Positions 1 to 8,792 are shown, counted from the stretch's first letter. The stretch: 45,677 nt of DNA from Betaproteobacteria bacterium (GCA_023259135.1 JAHFQX010000022.1:1-45677); one strand, 5' to 3'. Notes: generated by a model not told the origin, from the sequence alone. Made by a program: numbers and translations.

Positions 1-96
1 GACGGTTTGCCGAGAAAAGGATCGTTAATAAACGTCTCCGTCTTGGCAGGCGTGGGAGCGATAGTGGCGATGGGAATTCTGTGTGCGCAAGTGGGT

Positions 97-501
97 TCAA
101 TCGTTCGACCGGCTTGCGCTTTCGATGAATATTATGCGTTCCCCCGGCCGCCAGTTCGCCGGGTTCGCATCCACGAATGTGCGGCTCGATCCATCCCTCA
201 TCCGGATAGTGACTTCGTAGCTCCTGGCCGACGTCCCCGGCATCTCGTTTTGGCCGCCCCTTGGCGCCCCTCCTTCGCCGAGTTGCTCGATCTCCCGCGT
301 GGACACGACGACGCCGCATTCCGCGCACTTCACCCTGACGCGCGGCGGGAACTTGTCGAGTGCGAGGGCGGCGTCCGCTACGTCGGTCGAGGTCGGCGTC
401 CAAGCCATCACGGCTGCAATTCCAGAGGCGCCAAGCAGAATCACCGCGATGCCCCCGATCAGCAGCCGCAAGTATGGGGCTTCATTGGCTTGCATTTTCA
501 T
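97..501 (-). CDS. small membrane-anchored protein of unknown function
   Basis: About 134 residues. One hydrophobic segment lies near the N-terminus (about residues 11-33, LRLLIGGIAVILLGASGI), followed by a soluble part with a CAEC pair (VKCAECGVVVS) and a C-terminal stretch MRDGSSRTF...WRPGERIIFI. That ending resembles the small beta domain at the end of SlyB/glycine-zipper-type envelope proteins, but the glycine zipper itself is absent, so no function is assigned. The ATG at 501 sits 7 bases after AGGAG; a GTG at 504 is the alternative. It is transcribed away from the antiporter gene. The bitopic topology and good ribosome-binding site favour this frame over the longer plus-strand frame across the same bases. 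Confidence 0.6.
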   Translation of the reverse strand: MKMQANEAPYLRLLIGGIAVILLGASGIAAVMAWTPTSTDVADAALALDKFPPRVRVKCAECGVVVSTREIEQLGEGGAPRGGQNEMPGTSARSYEVTIRMRDGSSRTFVDANPANWRPGERIIFIESASRSND

Positions 502-651
502 CACAAGTCTCCTGCGTCATTTGAAGAGGGTTCCGTGTCGGTGGATCTGGGTCAATTACCGATCGTCACGCCAATGGTCCCCCACACTCGGGGTTTTCTC
601 TGTGCGCTGTCGCTCGTAGTGCGGACACTGCGTTGATCGCCGTAACAGTCA

Positions 652-668
652 CTGGGAGGCTCTCCCAG
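652..668. promoter_or_regulatory. short perfect hairpin in the divergent intergenic region
   Basis: CTGGGAG and CTCCCAG are separated by GCT, about 90 bases before the antiporter start. It may be an operator or a leader hairpin. No T-tract follows, so it is not a standard terminator. The rest of 502-759 shows nothing else clear. Confidence 0.25.
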
Positions 669-759
669 GATATTGTTCCACCGCGGGTCCTGGTCGGCGG
701 ACCTGCGCTATGCGCGCCAGCGTACCTAAGCGTCCGGGTAACTTGGCGTATCTTTCGTT

Positions 760-2076
760 ATGTCCTTTGCAATCTGGGTGCTCATCATCGGCGCGCTGCT
801 GATCACAATGGCCCTGTCGGGCACATTGCTGAAGCGGCTCCCCCTGAGCACCGCCATACTTTATCTTGCCGCCGGTTACGGGCTCGGTCCCGCCGGATGG
901 GCCGTCATGGCGCCCGATCCGCTGATCTACTCCCTCATTCTGGAAAGAATGACGGAAGTGGCGGTGCTCATCTCGCTGTTCGCCGTCGGTCTCAAGCTCG
1001 GTCTTCCCTTGTCGGACAAGGGCTGGCGCCTGCCGGCGCGTCTCGCAGTTTTTTCAATGACGATTACGGTAGCGCTGATCGCCGCGATCGGAATGCTGGG
1101 CCTCGGCCTTTCGCTGGGCGCAGCCATCCTGCTCGGAGCGATCCTCGCGCCGACCGACCCGGTTCTGGCCTCGGATGTCCAGGTGATCGAGGCGAACGAT
1201 CGTGACCGCTTGCGCTTCAGCCTGACGGGCGAAGGGGGCTTAAACGACGGCGCCGCCTTTCCGTTCGTGATGCTGGGCCTGGGCATGCTCGGCCTGCACG
1301 ACCTGGGCGCGTGGGGCTGGCGTTGGCTCGCGGTGGATGTGCTCTGGGCGACTGCCGGCGGCTTGCTGATCGGCGGCGCGCTGGGCACGCTGATCGGGAA
1401 GCTGGTGGTCTATTTGCGCAGCCGCCACCAGGAGTCCGTCGGACTCGACGAATTCCTGGCGCTGGGCCTCATCGCACTGGCCTACGGGCTTGCCGTGCTC
1501 AGCCATACCTATGGTTTTCTGGCCGTTCTTGCCGCAGGCCTCGCTCTGCAGCGGGTGAAGGAACAGCCGGGAAAAATTCTCCATTCAGCCGCTCGGGAAA
1601 CGGGTCTTCAGAGCAAGCAGGCCCACGAAGCGCTTGCCATCAATTCGAAATATGCCAGCGCCTACATGAGGCAAGAGGTGCAGAGCTTCAACGAACAACT
1701 GGAGCGAATCGCGGAGGTGGCGATCGTTCTGGCGGTCGGCGCGATGCTCGCGTACACCTATTTCCCCGCCAGCGCTGTCTGGTTTGTCCCGCTCTTGCTC
1801 CTGGTTGTGCGTCCCGTGTCGGTATGGATTGGATTGCTCGGCGCGCCGGTATCGCGCGATCAGCGCATCCTGATCTCCTGGTTCGGCATCCGCGGCATCG
1901 GCTCAATTTACTACTTGATGTACGCGGTCAACCATGGTCTGCCTCGCTCCCTGGCGGGGGAAATCATCGCGCTCACGCTCACCATGGTGGCGGTCTCCAT
2001 CGTGCTGCACGGGATCTCCGTGACCCCGCTGATGAGTCTCTATGCGCGGAGGAAAGCACGGCGTTCCGGACGCTGA
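760..2076 (+). CDS. monovalent cation:proton antiporter (CPA family)
   Basis: 438 residues, almost entirely hydrophobic, with about 11-13 predicted membrane helices. It carries the CPA1/NhaP-like signatures ILAPTDPVLASDVQV and GEGGLNDGAAFPFVM, whose Asp and Glu/Asn-Asp residues form the ion path in this family. A hydrophilic loop (about residues 268-312) is followed by the last transmembrane block with GIRGIGSIYY. The role is exchange of Na+ or K+ for protons across the inner membrane; the ion cannot be read from the sequence. The start has no obvious Shine-Dalgarno, but residue 1 directly precedes the first helix. It is followed at 194 bases by a Crp-type regulator in the same direction. Confidence 0.88.
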   Translation: MSFAIWVLIIGALLITMALSGTLLKRLPLSTAILYLAAGYGLGPAGWAVMAPDPLIYSLILERMTEVAVLISLFAVGLKLGLPLSDKGWRLPARLAVFSMTITVALIAAIGMLGLGLSLGAAILLGAILAPTDPVLASDVQVIEANDRDRLRFSLTGEGGLNDGAAFPFVMLGLGMLGLHDLGAWGWRWLAVDVLWATAGGLLIGGALGTLIGKLVVYLRSRHQESVGLDEFLALGLIALAYGLAVLSHTYGFLAVLAAGLALQRVKEQPGKILHSAARETGLQSKQAHEALAINSKYASAYMRQEVQSFNEQLERIAEVAIVLAVGAMLAYTYFPASAVWFVPLLLLVVRPVSVWIGLLGAPVSRDQRILISWFGIRGIGSIYYLMYAVNHGLPRSLAGEIIALTLTMVAVSIVLHGISVTPLMSLYARRKARRSGR

Positions 2077-2146
2077 CAGGCGCGGGGGCGTGTGACCTTC
2101 CCGCCCGAGATTACTCACTATGCACAGGCCACGCCATGCCCCCTTG

Positions 2147-2175
2147 TTGCGTCTGTGCGGTGTGGTACATATAAT
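2147..2175 (+). promoter_or_regulatory. candidate sigma-70 promoter of the Crp/Fnr-type gene
   Basis: TTGCGT at 2147-2152, a 17-base spacer, then a perfect TATAAT at 2170-2175. Transcription would start near 2182, about 88 bases before the ATG at 2270. Confidence 0.45.
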
Positions 2176-2269
2176 GGCGCGGGAGGCCCATACACGGCTT
2201 GTGACGGCTATTTCATCCAGCGGCGTCGGTGGGGCCGTTCGATCGTGCCTGATGACAAGGAGGTTCATC

Positions 2270-2998
2270 ATGCCTTCCCCCCCCCCCCCCCCCCCCGCGC
2301 GTCAGAACCACCTTCTCGCCGCCCTGCCGGCGGACGAATATGCGCGCCTTTCCCCGCATCTGGAACTGGTCCCGATGCCGCTGGGTGATGTGCTTTACGA
2401 GTCCGGCGTTCAGATGCGCCACGTCTTTTTCCCCACCACCTCCATCGTGTCCCTGCTCTACGTCATGGAGGATGGCGCATCGGCCGAAATCGCCGTGGTC
2501 GGCAACGAGGGCATCGTCGGTGTCTCCCTCTTCATGGGCGGCGAAACCACGCCCAGCCGGGCCGTCGTGCAAAGCGCCGGCTACGCCTATCAGATGAAGG
2601 GGCAGTTGCTGAAGGACGAATTCAGGCGCGCCGGCCCGATGCAGAATCTATTGCTGCGTTACACCCAGGCGTTGCTGACGCAAATGGCGCAGACGGCGGT
2701 GTGCAACCGGCATCATTCACTCGACCAGCAGCTCTGCCGCTGGCTGCTACTCTCCCTCGACCGCTTGCCCTCCAGCGAACTGGTTATGACGCAGGATCTG
2801 ATCGCCAACATGCTGGGGGTGCGCCGCGAGGGCGTCACGGAAGCCGCCGGCAACGTGCAGAAGGCCGGCTTGATCGCGTACCGCCGTGGCCGCATCACCG
2901 TGCTCGACCGAGCGGGGTTGGAGGCGCGGGCCTGCGAGTGCTACGCGGTGGTCAAGAAGGAGTTCGAGCGCCTGCTCCCGGAGGCAACCGCTTCGTAA
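2270..2998 (+). CDS. Crp/Fnr-family transcriptional regulator
   Basis: 242 residues. A cyclic-nucleotide-binding-like beta barrel (about residues 12-130, containing NHLLAALP, YESG and VGNEGIVGVSLFMGG) is followed by a dimerisation helix and a winged helix-turn-helix (about 170-215, MTQDLIANMLGVRREGVTEA). No FNR-type N-terminal cysteines are seen, so it is not an oxygen-sensing iron-sulfur FNR. The start is the ATG at 2270 because AAGGAGG lies 6 bases upstream and the family N-terminus (QNHLLAALP) follows at once; an in-frame extension to 2120 lacks support. Codons 3-9 fall in an uninterrupted run of 20 C, so the protein begins MPS followed by six prolines. A change in the run by one or two bases would shift the frame. 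Confidence 0.85.
   Translation: MPSPPPPPPARQNHLLAALPADEYARLSPHLELVPMPLGDVLYESGVQMRHVFFPTTSIVSLLYVMEDGASAEIAVVGNEGIVGVSLFMGGETTPSRAVVQSAGYAYQMKGQLLKDEFRRAGPMQNLLLRYTQALLTQMAQTAVCNRHHSLDQQLCRWLLLSLDRLPSSELVMTQDLIANMLGVRREGVTEAAGNVQKAGLIAYRRGRITVLDRAGLEARACECYAVVKKEFERLLPEATAS
2277..2296 (+). repeat. 20-base poly-C tract inside the regulator's start region
   Basis: An uninterrupted run of 20 C begins 7 bases after the A of the start codon. The length given here keeps the regulator in frame. Such tracts are typical of slipped-strand phase variation but are also prone to sequencing error. Confidence 0.9.
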
Positions 2999-3094
2999 GC
3001 CGGTTGGCCATTGTTCCCTCCCACTCCAGGATCCGCTGTGCGCTGGTGTACATCGTATAAGCGGACGAAATGAGGCGATCGGATGCCCTCCACG

Positions 3095-3126
3095 AAAAAG
3101 ACCCCCGGACATAAGCTGCCCGGGGG
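3095..3126 (-). terminator. intrinsic terminator reading leftward
   Basis: On the minus strand CCCCCGG, an 11-base loop and CCGGGGG are followed by TCTTTTT. The hairpin arms are 3120-3126 and 3102-3108 on the plus strand. It would stop transcripts from the right, most likely those of the methyltransferase region before the transposase fragment landed between them. It may also slow rightward transcripts from the regulator gene. Confidence 0.6.
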
Positions 3127-3341
3127 CCGGAACCCGCCAATCAACCATTAAGGGGAGGGAGGCAATTGGCAGAGGGAGGAAGTTGAATTATTCGCATCTG
3201 CGCCAAGCATCTCTGTACGGCGCCACAGGGTAGAGTCCATGGACGTGGTGTAAATCCAATGTGATGGTAGCAGCCATCGAAATCTCCGGTAAGCCGGTAA
3301 GGTTGAGTTTACGAAGACTTAACCCCACAAAGGAGAAGACG
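3127..3341. other. intergenic stretch left of the transposase fragment
   Basis: No coding region recognised. GTGGTGTAAATCC near 3245-3257 could be the left end of an IS256-type element, and AAAGGAG at 3329-3335 is the remnant ribosome-binding site of its transposase. No matching inverted repeat was found on the right side, so the element end is not certain. Confidence 0.3.
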
Positions 3342-3978
3342 ATGGCTGACAACAGCGCTGGATTTGCGCATCCCCAAGCTTCGGAGCGGCAGCGACTTTC
3401 CCTCGCGGCTGTCCGAGAAGGCCATCGCGGCGGGGGTGCAGGAAGCCTGGATTGGCGGCGTGGGCACGCGCAAGGTGGACGACCTGGCGCAAGCCCTGGG
3501 GATTTCCGGCATCAGCCAATCCCAGGTCTCGGCGCTGTGCGCCGAGATCGACGAACGGGTGAACTCGTTCCTCAACCGCCCGATCGAGGGCGAATGGCCG
3601 TACCTGTGGCGGGATGCCCCCTATCTCAAGGTGCGCCAAGGCGGGCGCGTGGTATCGGTGGCGGCTATAATTGCCTGGGCGGTAAACCAGGGCGGCCGAC
3701 GCGAGATCCTGGGGCTGGCGATTGGCGAATCCGAAGCCAAGCCCTTCTGGGTGAAGTTTCTGACCCGCTTGAAACAGCGGGGACTCCCCGGCGTGAAACG
3801 GGTGATCTCGGACGCGCATGAGGGGCTGAAGGCCGCGATGGCCCAGGTGTTCTCGGCCAGCTGGCAGCGCTGCCGGGTGCACTTCATGCGCAACCTCCTG
3901 GCCTGCGTGGCCAAGTCGAACCAGTCGCTGGTGGGCACGCTGGTGCGCCAGGTGTTCGTGCAGCCGGTCAAACATTGA
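3342..3978 (+). pseudogene. IS256-family (Mutator-type) transposase, truncated at both ends
   Basis: Family sequence runs from LRIPKLRSGSDFPS (frame at 3364) through RKVDDLAQALGISGISQSQVS, PIEGEWPYLWRDAPYLKVRQ and VISDAHEGLKAAMAQV to CRVHFMRNLLACVAK, then stops after VFVQP at a foreign junction. About 205 residues remain of the usual 400. The two aspartates of the DDE triad are present (WRDAPY, SDAHEG), but the C-terminal part with the glutamate is gone, so it cannot transpose. The ATG at 3342 (MADNSA, preceded by AAAGGAG) is in a different frame from the conserved core, which points to a deletion that removed most of the N-terminal domain and broke the frame. Confidence 0.8.
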
Positions 3979-4068
3979 GGCTGTATAAAAAGTTCTGAAA
4001 CATGTCCATGGCACCAAAAGGGACAAAACTCGCGGTCCCATTGCATCACAAAGAACCGTCCGCGATTT

Positions 4069-5163
4069 TCATGATGAATGACGCCGTGGCTGATTCTCGG
4101 CCGATGCCTCCGGCTTGATCGCCGCAAAGCGCAGCCGCACGTAGTCCGCGGTCCAATTGCCTTCGGCGTCGCAAAAAGCCGGGCGCAAGGCTTCCACTAC
4201 TTCGGAGATGAATCGCTCCCGCTCGGCGGGCAGCAAGATGGAGGTGAACGGCTGAGCGAAGGTTTCCAGCCAGCCGCCGACATCGCCCGGCAGGCGGGTG
4301 GGACGGGGGAAGGGGGTGACGAATCGGACCGAGAATCCCTGGGCCTCCAGCAGGGCGCGGAACGCTTCGGCGCTGGGGAAGCACCAGGGATTGAGCGCCG
4401 CGGCGTCGACGCCGCGCCTGCCCAGAGCCGCTTCCAAGGCCGCCACGATGGTGGCGATGTTGCCCGCTCCGCCCATCTCGCCGACGAACCGGCCGCCCGG
4501 CTTGAGGGCCCGCCAGATGCCGGCGATGACTCGCGGCAGGGATTGCATCCAGTGCAGCGCGGCGTTGGAAAACACCGCGTCGAATTCCTGATCGAAGATC
4601 AGCGCTTGGCCGTCCATGACCCGCGCATCCAGACCCCGCAGTCTGGCGCCGGCCACCATCTCGGGGCTGGCGTCCACGGCCACCACCCGGCTGCCGCCGG
4701 CGCCGAGTTTTGCGGTAAGGGCTCCGTCGCCGCAGCCCACGTCAAGGATGCGCTCGCCGGCGCGGGGGGCCAGCACGTCCAGCAGCGAGGCCCCCAGGTC
4801 GGAGACGAAACGGGCGTTGCTGGCGTAAAGCCGCGGATCCCAACGCTGACGGCTGCGGTCGGGGGCTGCCGCGGAGGGCGGGGAAAGCGGACCCGATTCG
4901 GTCTGCCCGGACGGCAGAGCGTAATGAGCAAACGCCCGGCTGACCTTGCCGCGAAGACCGAAATGGAACACCTCGGCGCTCAAGCCTCGGTGCCCCCTGT
5001 AGTAGAGCGTCACGCTGTTCACTCCGGCCAGCACGTTCACCAAATCGAAATGCAGGCTCGGCGCGGCTTGCAGGGCCTTGGCCCAATAAGCCGCCACTTG
5101 GGCCTTGCCCCGCAGCGTGCCCGAGGGTTCTCCGGCAATGGTGACGATGGCCGGAGAGGACAT
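4069..5163 (-). CDS. SAM-dependent methyltransferase with N-terminal SnoaL/NTF2-like domain
   Basis: An NTF2/SnoaL-like fold (about residues 1-90) precedes a class I methyltransferase domain with motif I ILDVGCGDGALTAKL, DAVFSNAALHW and the GISRALKPGG-type strand (here GIWRALKPGG). The substrate is unknown. The listed start (ATG at 5163) is too far downstream: clear NTF2-like coding (WLEAWNSHDLERILEHYEDD) continues in frame to about 5260 with no ATG, GTG or TTG. Going further upstream, the frame meets TGA at 5290-5292 and, four codons before that, an ATG at 5304 with a weak AGGA. The natural start was probably 5304, now cut off by a nonsense codon; the gene may be inactive or use a rare start. 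The transposase fragment ends about 90 bases from its 3' end. Confidence 0.72.
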   Translation of the reverse strand: MSSPAIVTIAGEPSGTLRGKAQVAAYWAKALQAAPSLHFDLVNVLAGVNSVTLYYRGHRGLSAEVFHFGLRGKVSRAFAHYALPSGQTESGPLSPPSAAAPDRSRQRWDPRLYASNARFVSDLGASLLDVLAPRAGERILDVGCGDGALTAKLGAGGSRVVAVDASPEMVAGARLRGLDARVMDGQALIFDQEFDAVFSNAALHWMQSLPRVIAGIWRALKPGGRFVGEMGGAGNIATIVAALEAALGRRGVDAAALNPWCFPSAEAFRALLEAQGFSVRFVTPFPRPTRLPGDVGGWLETFAQPFTSILLPAERERFISEVVEALRPAFCDAEGNWTADYVRLRFAAIKPEASAENQPRRHSS

Positions 5164-5319
5164 CTCGAAATCATCCTCGTAGTGCTCCAGGATGCGCTCC
5201 AGATCGTGGGAATTCCACGCTTCCAGCCATTCCTTGGCAAATGCCTCGGCGAAATGTTGATCTATGACTATGTCGTTCTCCGACCCGATTCAATGCGTTG
5301 CCATGATCCTAGATGACGT

Positions 5320-6183
5320 TCAGGAACGGCTGCCCAAATAGGCCCCGCCGCTCACCAAGGCCAGCCCGCCCAACAGCCAGCCGGTCAGCGGTTCTCCCAG
5401 CAAGGGCACGGCGGCCAGCCCGGAAATCGCTGGCACCAGGGCCATGAAAGTGCCGAGCCGGGTCGGCCCGATCCGTTCCGCCGCCTTCATGTAAAGAATC
5501 ATGGCGACGATCACCACGATGATCCCTTGATAAACGGCCTGGCCGGCGATCAGGGACCACGGCGCGGCGGCCAGTTGCTTGGGCAGGAAAAAAACATAGA
5601 TGGGCAGATAGACCAGGGCCGCCAGCAAGGCCACGCCGATGGTGGCATCCCACGGGGCCACGGTCCAGCGCCGCGCCAGCACCGTATACAGCGCCCAGCA
5701 GAGGGACGCGCCCAGGATCAGCAGATCGCCCCGCCAAGTTTCCGCATCGCCGCGTAAAACATCCGTCCCCAGGCAAGCCACTCCCGCGGCGATGATCCCC
5801 AGCCCCAACCAGCGTCGCGCCGAAGGCCGCTCATCCAGCAGCAACCAAGCGAATGCCGCCACTTCGAACGGCAGCAAGCCGGACAGCAGAATGGCCCCGT
5901 GCACCGCCGGCGCGTAGGCGAAGCCGGAATACACCAGCAGCGAATATCCCAGCCCGCCGAACAACGCCAGGGCCGCCAGCCTCCCCGCCGGTAGACCCAC
6001 CCCGCCGCGCATGGACAGCGCCGGCAGCAACAGCACCGCGGCGGTCCCAAAACGCAAGGCCGTGATATCCAGGCCCGTCAAGACACTGGTGCCTCCGATC
6101 CGGGACACCAAGGCAAACCCGGACCAAATGGCCACGGTCAGCGCAGCGAACAAATATCCTTGGGCAAATCGGGAATCGGCCAT
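5320..6183 (-). CDS. EamA/DMT-family inner-membrane exporter
   Basis: 287 residues with ten hydrophobic segments arranged as two EamA repeats of about 140 residues. The second repeat begins near GDLLILGASLCWALYTVLARRW, and GTFMALVPAISGLAAVPLLGEPLTGW is the typical end of the family. Members export amino acids or metabolites; the substrate cannot be told here. The ATG at 6183 begins the first helix. It lies 56 bases after recX on the same strand and may be read from the recA-recX transcript, although nothing in its sequence ties it to DNA repair. Confidence 0.85.
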   Translation of the reverse strand: MADSRFAQGYLFAALTVAIWSGFALVSRIGGTSVLTGLDITALRFGTAAVLLLPALSMRGGVGLPAGRLAALALFGGLGYSLLVYSGFAYAPAVHGAILLSGLLPFEVAAFAWLLLDERPSARRWLGLGIIAAGVACLGTDVLRGDAETWRGDLLILGASLCWALYTVLARRWTVAPWDATIGVALLAALVYLPIYVFFLPKQLAAAPWSLIAGQAVYQGIIVVIVAMILYMKAAERIGPTRLGTFMALVPAISGLAAVPLLGEPLTGWLLGGLALVSGGAYLGSRS

Positions 6184-6239
6184 GGCTTGCGGCGACGGAA
6201 AACCTTGAGGCTGGGTTCAGAGGGTTCGGATCCGGAGAC

Positions 6240-6695
6240 TCATTCCGATTCCCCCGCTCCCCGGTCCCGCATCACCCGGCGAATGAGGTCGGAGGCAAAA
6301 CCCCGTTGCAGCAAAAAACGGTACTGCTTGGCCCGTTCCCGCGGATCGGCCGGAGGCTCGGGAAATTTCCGGCGCAGCACGGCCCGGGCGGTTTCCTCCT
6401 CGGTGCCGGCCAACTGTTCCAAGGCTTGACCGGCCACCGCCTCGTCTATGCCCTGCTCCTTGAGCTTTTGTCCGATGCGCCGGGAGCCGTACTTGGCCCG
6501 TTCCCGGTGGATGGCCTGCTCCGCCGCCCGCCGGTCGGAAAGCCAGTTGTGGGCTTCCAGTTCGGTGAGCAAGGCGTCCAGATCTTCCGGGGATGGGGCG
6601 TGGGGCGCCAGCTTGCGGCGCAGCTCGGCGCGGGAATGTTCGCGGCGGGCGAGCCAGGCCAGGGCCCGGCGGCGCAGCTCCGCCGCGGCGCTCAC
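6240..6695 (-). CDS. recX: RecA regulator RecX
   Basis: 151 residues, made of three-helix repeats typical of RecX ([60 protein letters not shown]). RecX binds inside the RecA filament groove and limits filament growth and recombinase activity. The start is GTG and overlaps the recA stop as GTGA, so the two proteins are translationally coupled and RecX would be made in lower amount than RecA. Length matches the family. Confidence 0.93.
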   Translation of the reverse strand: MSAAAELRRRALAWLARREHSRAELRRKLAPHAPSPEDLDALLTELEAHNWLSDRRAAEQAIHRERAKYGSRRIGQKLKEQGIDEAVAGQALEQLAGTEEETARAVLRRKFPEPPADPRERAKQYRFLLQRGFASDLIRRVMRDRGAGESE

Positions 6696-7714
6696 TGCGG
6701 TTCCGCCGCTCCCGCTGGGCCGCCCGCCACGCCCAGGGCGGAACGAATCTTCATCTCGATTTCCTGAGCCATTTCCGGGTGTTCTTTCAGATACTCCCGG
6801 ACGTTGTCCTTGCCCTGGCCGATGCGCTCGTTGCCGTAGCTGTACCAGGCGCCGGATTTCTCGATGAACTTGTGGGTCACGCCCAGTTCGATGATCTCCC
6901 CTTCCCGGGAAATGCCTTCGCCGTAGAGGATGTCGAATTCGGCCTGGCGGAAAGGCGGCGCCACTTTGTTCTTCACCACCTTGACGCGGGTCTCGCTGCC
7001 GATGACTTCATCGCCCCGCTTGATGGAGCCGGTCCGCCGGATATCCAGGCGTACCGAGGCGTAGAATTTCAGCGCATTGCCGCCGGTGGTGGTCTCGGGA
7101 TTGCCGAACATGACGCCGATCTTCATGCGGATCTGGTTGATGAAAATCACCAGGGTGTTGGAACGCTTGATGTTGGCGGTGAGCTTGCGCAGCGCCTGGG
7201 ACATGAGCCGCGCCTGCAAGCCCATTTGCGGCTCGCCCATCTCGCCTTCGATTTCCGCCCGGGGAGTCAGCGCCGCCACCGAGTCCACCACCACCAAATC
7301 CACCGAACCGGAACGCACCAGCATGTCGGCGATCTCCAGCGCCTGCTCGCCGTTGTCCGGCTGGGAGATCAGCAGATCGGAGATGTTCACCCCCAGCTTC
7401 TGGGCATATTGGGGATCCAGGGCGTGCTCCGCGTCGATGAAGGCGGCGGTGCCGCCCAGCTTCTGCATCTCGGCGATGACTTGCAGGGTGAGGGTGGTTT
7501 TGCCGGAGGATTCCGGGCCGTAAATCTCCACCACCCGGCCCCGCGGCAATCCCCCGACTCCCAGCGCAACGTCCAGCCCGAGGGACCCGGTGGACACCAC
7601 CTGGATATCCCGGGCCACCTCGGCTTCGCCCAGCCGCATGATGGAGCCCTTGCCGAACTGCTTTTCAATCTGCGACAGGGCCGCCTGCAGAGCCTTGCTT
7701 TTGTTTTCTTCCAT
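6692..7714 (-). CDS. recA: recombinase RecA
   Basis: 340 residues. Walker [12 protein letters not shown], the [10 protein letters not shown] Walker B strand, DNA-binding loop L1 ([23 protein letters not shown]) and L2 ([22 protein letters not shown]) are all complete. It forms nucleoprotein filaments on single-stranded DNA for homologous recombination and stimulates LexA self-cleavage. The start at 7714 is fixed by AAGGGAGG 8 bases upstream and the family N-terminus MEENKSKAL; longer in-frame extensions are not credible. No CTGT-N8-ACAG LexA box is visible in the 70 bases before the start. Confidence 0.98.
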   Translation of the reverse strand: MEENKSKALQAALSQIEKQFGKGSIMRLGEAEVARDIQVVSTGSLGLDVALGVGGLPRGRVVEIYGPESSGKTTLTLQVIAEMQKLGGTAAFIDAEHALDPQYAQKLGVNISDLLISQPDNGEQALEIADMLVRSGSVDLVVVDSVAALTPRAEIEGEMGEPQMGLQARLMSQALRKLTANIKRSNTLVIFINQIRMKIGVMFGNPETTTGGNALKFYASVRLDIRRTGSIKRGDEVIGSETRVKVVKNKVAPPFRQAEFDILYGEGISREGEIIELGVTHKFIEKSGAWYSYGNERIGQGKDNVREYLKEHPEMAQEIEMKIRSALGVAGGPAGAAEPQ

Positions 7715-7752
7715 ATTTAAGACCTCCCTTGCGAACGATTCATTATGGCATA

Positions 7753-7766
7753 TCGGGCAAGCCCGA
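7753..7766 (-). promoter_or_regulatory. inverted repeat between pncC and recA
   Basis: TCGGGC and GCCCGA flank a two-base spacer in the 67-base gap. It lies 16 bases after the pncC stop and 39 before the recA start. It could be a weak pncC terminator or an operator for recA; no T-tract follows. Confidence 0.3.
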
Positions 7767-7781
7767 GAACCCTTAGCGGCG

Positions 7782-8285
7782 TCAAAACCCCCGCGACACC
7801 CGCTCCAACAGTCCCTCCAGGGCGGCTCGCACGGTAGCGCGGCGCACCGCCTGCCGATTGCCGGAAAAATACAGGGTTTGGGTTTCCGGCGTCCCGCCGG
7901 GGCCGGCCCAGGCAAAGCACACCGTCCCCACCGGTTTTTCCTCGGTGCCGCCGTCGGGACCGGCGATTCCGCTCACCGCCGCCGCCCATTCGGCGCGGCT
8001 TTTACGCAACGCTCCCGCCGCCATTTCGCCTACGGTCTGTTCTGAAACCGCGCCCCAGCGGGCCAAGGTCTCCGGCGACACCCCCAACATTTCCTCCTTG
8101 GCGGCATTGCTGTAAGTGACGAAACCCCGGTCGAACCAGCGGGAGCTGCCGGGGATGCGGGTAACGGCTTCGGCAATGCCGCCGCCGGTGCAGGATTCCG
8201 CCAGCGCCAGCATCCCGCCCCGCTCCAGCAGCGCCTCTCCCAAACGCCGCGCCAAATCAGTCACCCTATGCTCGTCGCCGCTCAT
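7782..8285 (-). CDS. pncC: nicotinamide-nucleotide amidohydrolase (CinA C-terminal domain)
   Basis: 167 residues, equal to a stand-alone CinA C-terminal domain. Family motifs are [16 protein letters not shown] (catalytic Ser/Thr loop), [15 protein letters not shown] and [23 protein letters not shown]. It deamidates nicotinamide mononucleotide to nicotinate mononucleotide in the pyridine nucleotide salvage cycle; the N-terminal MoaB-like domain of full CinA is absent, as is normal for PncC. The ATG follows the pgpA stop directly (TAGATG), so it is part of the ribBA-to-pncC gene string, and recA comes next. Confidence 0.92.
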   Translation of the reverse strand: MSGDEHRVTDLARRLGEALLERGGMLALAESCTGGGIAEAVTRIPGSSRWFDRGFVTYSNAAKEEMLGVSPETLARWGAVSEQTVGEMAAGALRKSRAEWAAAVSGIAGPDGGTEEKPVGTVCFAWAGPGGTPETQTLYFSGNRQAVRRATVRAALEGLLERVSRGF

Positions 8286-8792
8286 CTACATCACCCAGGT
8301 TTTCCAGGCGGCCAGCGGCAGCAGGGCATAAAAAGCCGCCAACAAATCGTCGGCCATCACCCCCAGCCCGCCTCCCAGGCGCCGCTCCAGGGCCCTGATG
8401 GGCGGCGGCTTGACGATATCCATGAAGCGGAACGCCATAAAAGCCCACACCTGCCACCTCGGCTCGTCGGGGGTAAAAAACAACACCAGCAGAAAAGCCA
8501 CGGTTTCGTCCCACACCATGGCCGGATGATCGGGCGCCCCCAGGTCCCGGCCGGTCCGCTCGCAGGCCGCCACCCCCACCATCGCCAGCGCCAGCCACAG
8601 GCCGAGAAAAGTCCAAGGCGTCAGGCTGGGGGCCAGCGCCCAGAACAGCGGAAAGGCCAGCAGGGCGCCGAAGGTGCCGGGGGCCAGCGGAATCAGGCCC
8701 AGGCCAAAGCTCAAGGCCACAAGCCGAGCCGGATGCCCGGTCATGAAACTCCAATTGGCGGGAGTCGTCCCCAGCTTAGCGAAAGTGGTCAA
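8286..8792 (-). CDS. pgpA: phosphatidylglycerophosphatase A
   Basis: About 168 residues. Family features are GLGLIPLAPGTFGALLAFP near the N-terminus, GAPDHPAMVWDETVAF (the acidic active-site region) and FRFMDIVKPPPIRALERRLGGGLGVMADDLLAA. It removes phosphate from phosphatidylglycerophosphate at the inner membrane. I place the start at TTG 8792, 4 bases after AGAAGGG; this keeps the pre-HPA segment (TTPANWSF) seen in related proteins and overlaps thiL by 17 bases. An ATG at 8744 would drop that segment, and an ATG at 8831 would add an arginine-rich stretch that belongs to thiL. Confidence 0.9.
   Translation of the reverse strand: MTTFAKLGTTPANWSFMTGHPARLVALSFGLGLIPLAPGTFGALLAFPLFWALAPSLTPWTFLGLWLALAMVGVAACERTGRDLGAPDHPAMVWDETVAFLLVLFFTPDEPRWQVWAFMAFRFMDIVKPPPIRALERRLGGGLGVMADDLLAAFYALLPLAAWKTWVM

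Noticed and set aside
3235-4011. GTCCATGG at 3235-3242 and 4004-4011 as an 8-bp target duplication of the IS256-type element
   Set aside because: The length fits the family, but no inverted repeats lie inside the copies and the transposase is truncated at both ends, so chance is likely.
5290-5292. Selenocysteine reading of the UGA in the methyltransferase
   Set aside because: The position is not conserved as Cys/Sec in this kind of protein, and no selenocysteine insertion hairpin was recognised right after it.
4078-5316. 412-codon plus-strand reading frame opposite the methyltransferase
   Set aside because: Antisense shadow without domain similarity; the minus strand carries the SAM-binding motif.
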